From assembly GCA_963721645.1 (NCBI GenBank), contig CAVRJK010000002.1:1116001-1180000 (forward strand): a stretch of DNA of 64,000 nt, written 5' to 3'. The position numbers and the translations under genes were made by a program. Every line of letters begins with the position of its first letter. Within the stretch, counting starts at the first letter, position 1. The notes below the pieces were generated by a model. That model did not search any database, had not been told where the DNA came from, and saw only the letters and a list, made by a program, of their open reading frames with translations. The stretch comes from JALZKA01 sp963721645 (lineage in GTDB: Bacteria; Actinomycetota; Thermoleophilia; Solirubrobacterales; 70-9). Shown here one piece after another: positions 57,290 through 64,000 of this stretch.

Positions 57290-59593
57290 ATGCGTTGGAG
57301 GATTGGGGCGCTTATCGTGCTCACGGCGGGAATCATGCTTGAAACGGCGGCAGCGGCACCGGCGCTGAGCCTCGACACCTCCTTCGACGGCGACGGCATC
57401 TCATCGATTGACCTGTCAGACCCCGACGAGCAGGTCGTCGATGCAGTCGTCTTTCCCGACGGATCCGCGCTGACGCTGGTACGGGCATTTGACGGTTGGT
57501 CGATTGTGAAGCTCGCGCCGGGCGGTGAGATCGATCGAACCTTCGCGTCAGCGGGTGTGGCCGCTGCGCCGCAACTTGAGGTTAGGGGCGGAGAGTGGCA
57601 GCGAGTCAACGTAGACCCCAGTGGGCACGTGTACGTATCGGGCTGGCGGGGTGTCTCACCACCGCCTCTCATTTCGAGCCACGCGGAGCCGATCGTGGCC
57701 CGCTTTGACGCCGACGGTGCTCGTGACACGGAGTTCGGAATCGCGAGCATCCGCATGCCTGAGACGAAATACCAGTTCGCACGCGACCAAGCCATCGACG
57801 ACGGGCGTATCTACATCACCGGAACGCGGCAGCCGCAAAGTGGCGATTTCGACATCTTCGTGTCGTGTCTGGTTCTGGAGACGGGAGCGCCCTGCCAGGA
57901 CTTTGGCGCCAATGGATCGACCAAGGTGAGCTTTACGACAGGCCGGTATGAAGAAGGCGACTCGATCGCAGTTGACTCCGCCGGTAGGCCCGTTGTGGGC
58001 GCAACCGTGTCGAACGAGGACGGGGCCTCCTTTCCGGCCGTGCTGCGCTTTCTCCCGAACGGCGAGCTGGACGGGTCGTTCGCGGGTGACGGAACTCGCG
58101 TGCTCGAGCACTCCGGGTACAACGCCCGCGTCGCGGTGGCTCCGGACGACTCTGTCGTCGTAGCCCGCGAAGGCGAAGAAGAACTCTGGGTCTCCCGGTT
58201 CAGCTCTTCGGGCGTGGACGACGCGAGATTTGGAACGGCCGAGATCAAGCCGCCACTGTTCGACTTTCCCACCGGTTTCGGAATCGTTGCGGGCTCCGAC
58301 AGGGTGTTCGTTGGCCTTCAGGACGGGCCACCTGCTGCAAGCACTCAGGTTGCTGCCATTCAGGCGGCGGGTCCAGGCGCCGGTGATCTGGACCCAGGCT
58401 TTGGAAATCAAGGCTTCCTGGAGCCACACACGGCGGATGACAGCGCGGTGAACGCTGCTTGGCTTGGATCCGCCTCCGATGGCAATCTCTACATCGGGGG
58501 AGCTGTAGGGCCGGCCTCACTCGATACGGATGCTGCATTGATCGCCGTCGACCCCAACGGAGACCTCGCGCCTAGCCGAAAGGACACGACGGCACCGCTG
58601 AGGCGAGATAGCAACCCGACCGACCTGATCCGCGTAAAGAACGGCTACCGAGTTCTTGCAGAGCCTCGGATCGGCCGGAACACGCCCACAGCCGTGGCCG
58701 CGTTCGACCTGGACGGTTCGCTCGATCAGGTGTTCGCACCTGCGGACAACAACCTCTTGGGAAGCAAGGGCGACTGGGACATCGCCCAGCTGATCGCAGA
58801 CCCGCAGGGCCGGGCTTTGGTGTCCGAACGCATCACTGACGACGAGCGCTCCCTGGCGAGGCTCGCCGACACCGGTGAAGTCGACTCCGACTTCGGCGAC
58901 GCCGGGCGTGAGGAAGTGGCGGGGCGCGTCTACGCCTCGAAGGGACAGGTGTTCGCGGAGCGCCTGGGCACCCTGGCCAGGCTCAGCCAACGAGCCCACT
59001 TCGAACCTCTTACCGCATACACCTATGGCTGCGAGCAGCGCCTTGACCTTGATGTGGACAGCGCGGGCAACCTGCTGGAGCTGTGCAATGGTGCCGGCTC
59101 GGGCAACACCTTCGTTCGCAAGCTCAATTCGTCGGGGCGTGTCGTCAACTCCTTCGGAAATCAAGGGCGCAAGCTCCTCCGAGCGCCCGGCGTGTTTTCG
59201 ACGATCGAGCTCGAACCGATCAGGCGAGGCGGCTTCGTCGTTGCCAGCGAGAGCGAGCTGCAACCGGATCAACTTCAGTTCGAGCGGTACTCATCAAGAG
59301 CGAAGGTGCGTTCCCTGTTCCTCGTCCCGGATCTTCTGGGCGGCCGCTCCTACCTCTCCGATGGATGGCTCGCGAAGGACGGCCGCGACGGGTTCTACGC
59401 GCTGGTCGGCTCACGCCCCGAAGGCTCGGGCTCGACGCTACTTCGCCTCAATCGAAATGCGACCCGCGTCGGGGACACCTTTCAGCTCGAGAACTCGACC
59501 GACGCATCGGGGTTGACGGTGGGCGAGGAAGGCATCTCGTTCGCCGCTGAGCTTTCCTCGGGCTCTGCGGCCATCGTCCGGCTGACGCGGTGA
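57290..59593 (+). CDS. Secreted delta-60 repeat protein
   Basis: The 767-residue protein has a signal peptide (RWRIGALIVLTAGIMLETAAAAPA). About ten spaced copies of the delta-60 hallmark follow (LDTSFDGDGI, IDRTFASAGV, LDGSFAGDGT, LDPGFGNQGF, VDSDFGDAGR, VVNSFGNQGR), giving a long beta-propeller-like exported protein. No anchor or enzyme domain is visible. It is on the plus strand inside a minus-strand block that is otherwise collinear with other Actinobacteria, and its codons are visibly richer in A/T than the flanking genes, which suggests insertion by transfer. Confidence 0.75.
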   Translation: MRWRIGALIVLTAGIMLETAAAAPALSLDTSFDGDGISSIDLSDPDEQVVDAVVFPDGSALTLVRAFDGWSIVKLAPGGEIDRTFASAGVAAAPQLEVRGGEWQRVNVDPSGHVYVSGWRGVSPPPLISSHAEPIVARFDADGARDTEFGIASIRMPETKYQFARDQAIDDGRIYITGTRQPQSGDFDIFVSCLVLETGAPCQDFGANGSTKVSFTTGRYEEGDSIAVDSAGRPVVGATVSNEDGASFPAVLRFLPNGELDGSFAGDGTRVLEHSGYNARVAVAPDDSVVVAREGEEELWVSRFSSSGVDDARFGTAEIKPPLFDFPTGFGIVAGSDRVFVGLQDGPPAASTQVAAIQAAGPGAGDLDPGFGNQGFLEPHTADDSAVNAAWLGSASDGNLYIGGAVGPASLDTDAALIAVDPNGDLAPSRKDTTAPLRRDSNPTDLIRVKNGYRVLAEPRIGRNTPTAVAAFDLDGSLDQVFAPADNNLLGSKGDWDIAQLIADPQGRALVSERITDDERSLARLADTGEVDSDFGDAGREEVAGRVYASKGQVFAERLGTLARLSQRAHFEPLTAYTYGCEQRLDLDVDSAGNLLELCNGAGSGNTFVRKLNSSGRVVNSFGNQGRKLLRAPGVFSTIELEPIRRGGFVVASESELQPDQLQFERYSSRAKVRSLFLVPDLLGGRSYLSDGWLAKDGRDGFYALVGSRPEGSGSTLLRLNRNATRVGDTFQLENSTDASGLTVGEEGISFAAELSSGSAAIVRLTR

Positions 59594-59594
59594 C

Positions 59595-60710
59595 CTAGCC
59601 CGAAGCGGTCGCTGCAACGCCTGCGGCCAGTGCGTCGCAGATCGCGACGTTCTCGACCAGCCGCGCACCGGCGACGCTCTCTGATGGCGTGTGGTTCGCC
59701 TCGGTCCCGTTGGCGAGCAGGAGCGCCTCGTAGCCCTGCAGGATCAGCGCGTTCGCGTCCGACCCTCCTCCGGTCGACCGCTCGCGCGGCTCGTGGCCGC
59801 AAGCCACCAGCGCCTCACGCGCAACCCTCAGCGACTCCGCGCCTGGCGGGATCCGGTAGCGCCGGAACACCTCCCACATGTCGATGTCCACGTCGCATCC
59901 GCCCTCGGTGCCCGCCCACGTGCAGGCGTCGACGATCGTGCTCGTCGCCGCAGCCACCTTTTCTTCGTCCAGGCTTCGCGCCTCGCAGACCAGCTTGCAG
60001 CGGCCGGCTACGACATTGGACGCTGTTCCGCCTTCGATCACGCCGACGTTCGCCGTCGTCTCCTCGTCGAGCCGGCCCAAGTCCATACGCCCGATCGCCG
60101 CGGCGGCCGCGTTGATCGCCGATCGGCCCTCCTCGGGGCGGATGCCCGAGTGAGCCTCCACCCCATCGAACTCCGCCACCACCTTGTTGTAAGTGGGCGC
60201 GGCGGTGATGATCTCGCCGATCGGCGTCGCGTGGTCGAACACGTATCCGAACGGCGCGCGAAGCGCCGAGACGTCGATCTCCCGCGCCCCCCGAAGCCCT
60301 TCCTCCTCCGCAACGGTGAACACAAGCTCGAGCCCGCAGGCCGGCTCCTCAGTCCGCGCATTCGCCGCGAGCTCCATCAAGACGGCCACCGCGGCCTTGT
60401 TGTCGGCGCCCAGGATCGTGTCGCCTGCGCTGCGAAAGACGCCGTCCGAGAAGACGACCTTTATCGGCTCGGGGTGAGGGACCGTGTCCATGTGGGCGAA
60501 GAACGAGATCCACCCATCCGAGCGACCGGGGATACGGCAGATCAGATTGCCCGAGCCCGCGTCCGCACGTTCGGCGGAATCGTCCTCTTCGACCTCGAAT
60601 CCAAATCCTTCGAGCTGCGCCTTGATCCAATCGGCCACTTCGCGCTCGTGGCCGGTCTCGCTGGGTATCTCGCAAAGGCGGGTGAACGTCTCGAAGAGAC
60701 GCTCGCTCAT
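59595..60710 (-). CDS. M20-family peptidase (PepT-like)
   Basis: The 371-residue di-zinc peptidase shows the first metal site FFAHMDTVPHPEP, the second TILGADNKAAVAVLMEL, the catalytic AEEEGLRGA and the lid-domain GVEAHSGIRPEEGRSAI. The last metal histidine is in ANGTEANHTPSE. The closest functional types are tripeptide aminopeptidase T and related M20B enzymes. The SnoaL gene upstream overlaps it by 4 bp (ATGA). Confidence 0.88.
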   Translation of the reverse strand: MSERLFETFTRLCEIPSETGHEREVADWIKAQLEGFGFEVEEDDSAERADAGSGNLICRIPGRSDGWISFFAHMDTVPHPEPIKVVFSDGVFRSAGDTILGADNKAAVAVLMELAANARTEEPACGLELVFTVAEEEGLRGAREIDVSALRAPFGYVFDHATPIGEIITAAPTYNKVVAEFDGVEAHSGIRPEEGRSAINAAAAAIGRMDLGRLDEETTANVGVIEGGTASNVVAGRCKLVCEARSLDEEKVAAATSTIVDACTWAGTEGGCDVDIDMWEVFRRYRIPPGAESLRVAREALVACGHEPRERSTGGGSDANALILQGYEALLLANGTEANHTPSESVAGARLVENVAICDALAAGVAATASG

Positions 60711-61096
60711 CCCTCGCTCCGGATGAACTTCTCGGCCGCCTTGCGGCCCGTGAAGTTGCGGATCGACGAGATGCGCTCGCCCTCGAACTCGATCACCCAG
60801 CTTGCCGGCTGCTGTATTGCCACCTCGCTCTGCCGGCCCGTCATCCGGATCTCGCCCCTGGCGACAACACGATCGTCCTCCACGGCATCAACCTCATCCA
60901 GGACGACGTTCCAGTCCTTGAACTGATCGTCAATCTCGGCGGCCCACGTCTCCAGACCGTCCGCGCCCTCGTACATGTCGCCCGTCAAGGCAGAGTGGAT
61001 CGTCAAAGACTCCTCGAAGATCGCATCGTCGAAGTCCCGCTCTCCCTCATTCCAGCGCGAAAAGACATCGCGCACCAAGTCCTCGGCCTCGCTCAC
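60707..61096 (-). CDS. SnoaL/NTF2-like protein
   Basis: The 129-residue protein has a full NTF2-like cone fold: helix SEAEDLVRDVFSRWNEG, HSALTGDMYEGADGLETW, VVLDEVDAVEDDRVVARGEIRMTG and the last strand WVIEFEGERISSIRNF. These proteins may be small-ligand isomerases or binding scaffolds; no specific substrate can be assigned. The GTG start has TAGCCT 7 nt upstream. Confidence 0.78.
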   Translation of the reverse strand: MSEAEDLVRDVFSRWNEGERDFDDAIFEESLTIHSALTGDMYEGADGLETWAAEIDDQFKDWNVVLDEVDAVEDDRVVARGEIRMTGRQSEVAIQQPASWVIEFEGERISSIRNFTGRKAAEKFIRSEG

Positions 61097-61103
61097 AAGT
61101 GGC

Positions 61104-61109
61104 AGGCTA
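61104..61109 (-). promoter_or_regulatory. Candidate -10 box of the SnoaL gene, leaderless start
   Basis: TAGCCT on the minus strand, 7 nt before the GTG at 61096. It lies within two bases of the pyrG stop, so the SnoaL-peptidase pair could be transcribed separately from pyrG. Confidence 0.45.
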
Positions 61110-61111
61110 GT

Positions 61112-62803
<1,692 letters not shown>

Positions 62804-62873
62804 TCTGGACGGCGATGTTAGACGTCCCGGTGGCGGAACTTCAACACCGGATTTCCGCAGATTGCGGGGTGAG

Positions 62874-64000
62874 TCAGGCCGCGAGCAGTTCGCGTGCGTG
62901 GCTCGTCGCTGCCTGATCGCCGGCCTCGGAGCCGAGCATCCGGACGATCTCGCCGACCAGATCGTCGCCGGCGACGGCCTCGACCGTCGCCGAAGTGACG
63001 CCGTCGGCGACGTTCTTCGAGATTCGGAAGTGGCTCGTTGCAAGCGAGGCCACCTGCGGCAGGTGCGTTATGCAGAGGACTTGTGCGTCGCTCGCCAGTT
63101 CACGAAGGCGCTCGCCGACCGCGCGGGCTGTGGCACCGCCCACTCCCGCGTCGATCTCGTCGAAGACGCGCGTCGCGCCACCACCTCCGCCCGATAGCCC
63201 GGACAGGGCCAGCATCACGCGCGAGAGCTCACCGCCGGACGCGGCGTCGCGAAGCGGCGAGACGGGCATCCCGGGGTTGGTAGCGATTCGCAGCTCGACC
63301 GTCTCGGCGCCGCTCGGGCCAAAGCCGTCGGCCTCCGTCGCCGAGCCAAACGAAACCTCGAGGCTCGCGCCGTCCATCGATAGGCCCGCGAGCGCTTCGG
63401 CAACAGCGGCTTCGAGTTTGGGCGCGGCCTTCTTCCGCGACTTGGAGAGCCTCATCGCGAGCGCCGCCCGGTCAGCGCGCGACGAGTCCACCCGCAGCGC
63501 GAGCTCATCGGCAAGCTCCTCTGCGCCTTCGAGGCGAGCGATCTCGGCGCGGCAGCGCTCCGCGTGGGCAATGACCGCCTCGATCGAGCCGCCGTGCTTT
63601 CGCTCGAGCCGCTCGATGAGCGCGAGTCGCTCCTCGACAGCCTCCAGGCGCCCGGGCTCGGCTTCGATCCCCTCCGTGTAGGCGCGAAGCTCCGAGGCGA
63701 CGTCGGCCAGGTCCAGCGCCGCGGCGGCGATCCGCTCGCCAAGCTCGTCCAGCGCGGGATCAACGCCCGCGGCGTTTCCGAGCCCGCCTTCGGCGGCCGC
63801 AAGCGCCCCCGACGCTCCCGCTCCGTCCTCGTCGTCGCCGGCGATCGCCGACAGCGCGGTAGAGGCCGCCTCGCGAAGGCCCTCGGCGTGGCGGAGACGC
63901 TCGCGTTCCGCGCCGAGCTCAGCGCGCTCACCCGTGTCGGGTGCCGCGGTGTCGATCTCGTCGAGCTCGAAGCGCATCAGGTCCAGGTCGCGCTCGCGCG
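62874..64000 (-). CDS. recN: DNA repair ATPase RecN, N-terminus outside window
   Basis: The C-terminal part of RecN (about 375 residues visible): coiled-coil arms, then the C-terminal ABC half with the signature segment SPLRDAASGGELSRVMLALS, Walker B TRVFDEIDAGVGG and THLPQVASLATSHFRI. The N-terminal Walker A half lies beyond position 64000. It is the last gene on the minus strand, 70 bp upstream of pyrG. Confidence 0.94.
   Translation of the reverse strand, partial: RERDLDLMRFELDEIDTAAPDTGERAELGAERERLRHAEGLREAASTALSAIAGDDEDGAGASGALAAAEGGLGNAAGVDPALDELGERIAAAALDLADVASELRAYTEGIEAEPGRLEAVEERLALIERLERKHGGSIEAVIAHAERCRAEIARLEGAEELADELALRVDSSRADRAALAMRLSKSRKKAAPKLEAAVAEALAGLSMDGASLEVSFGSATEADGFGPSGAETVELRIATNPGMPVSPLRDAASGGELSRVMLALSGLSGGGGGATRVFDEIDAGVGGATARAVGERLRELASDAQVLCITHLPQVASLATSHFRISKNVADGVTSATVEAVAGDDLVGEIVRMLGSEAGDQAATSHARELLAA

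Overview
This is a high-GC chromosomal stretch from an actinobacterium. The gene set and order fit the class Thermoleophilia (Solirubrobacterales-like), although no rRNA is present to settle the lineage. Supporting signs are ruvC-ruvA-ruvB followed by a zinc-ribbon/PAS protein and a fused SecDF, rel next to recJ, yebC with an M29 aminopeptidase and pdxST, dnaG-dgt-DUF3159-recO, and a recN-pyrG-NUDIX-xerD block like that of other Actinobacteria. Many genes have a TAnnnT -10 box only 6-8 nt before the start codon, which suggests leaderless mRNAs.

Layout. 1-2.0 kb: a truncated hypothetical gene and a secreted PD40 beta-propeller protein. 2.0-10.8 kb: RNase Z, tRNA-Arg(CCG), a LysM/M15 peptidase, a saccharopine-dehydrogenase-like protein, a zinc metallopeptidase, a MerR regulator divergent from a three-gene membrane protein/microprotein/hydrolase operon. 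10.8-14.3 kb (minus strand): a SAM-I riboswitch with an intrinsic terminator leads into a threonine-synthase-like gene, a MoaD/CysO-like sulfur carrier and two CDP-glucose pathway genes. 14.3-19.8 kb: CorA, then a tightly overlapping HIT-phosphomannomutase-MBL-DAG kinase-HIT operon. 19.8-36.0 kb (minus): glycosyltransferase, rel, recJ, secDF, ruvBAC, yebC, M29 peptidase and pdxTS. 36-46 kb: small accessory, membrane and secreted genes and a tRNA(CAU). 46-49.2 kb: a degraded patch with an atypical tRNA-Asn, a frameshifted HNH gene and a frameshifted PD40 gene. 49.2-57.2 kb: dnaG, dgt, DUF3159, recO, S58 peptidase, mutM (frameshifted), xerD and NUDIX (frameshifted). 57.2-64.0 kb: a plus-strand delta-60 repeat secreted protein inserted in the minus-strand block, then M20 peptidase, SnoaL, pyrG and truncated recN.

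The most interesting unit is the SAM-I riboswitch / ThrC-like / CysO-like cassette. SAM control is expected for methionine or sulfur genes rather than threonine synthesis, and the sulfur carrier next door suggests a protein-thiocarboxylate route to homocysteine or a related thiol. This is an inference that needs testing. Several genes carry single-base frameshifts, in most cases at or near short G/C runs, so part of the apparent pseudogenisation may be assembly error.
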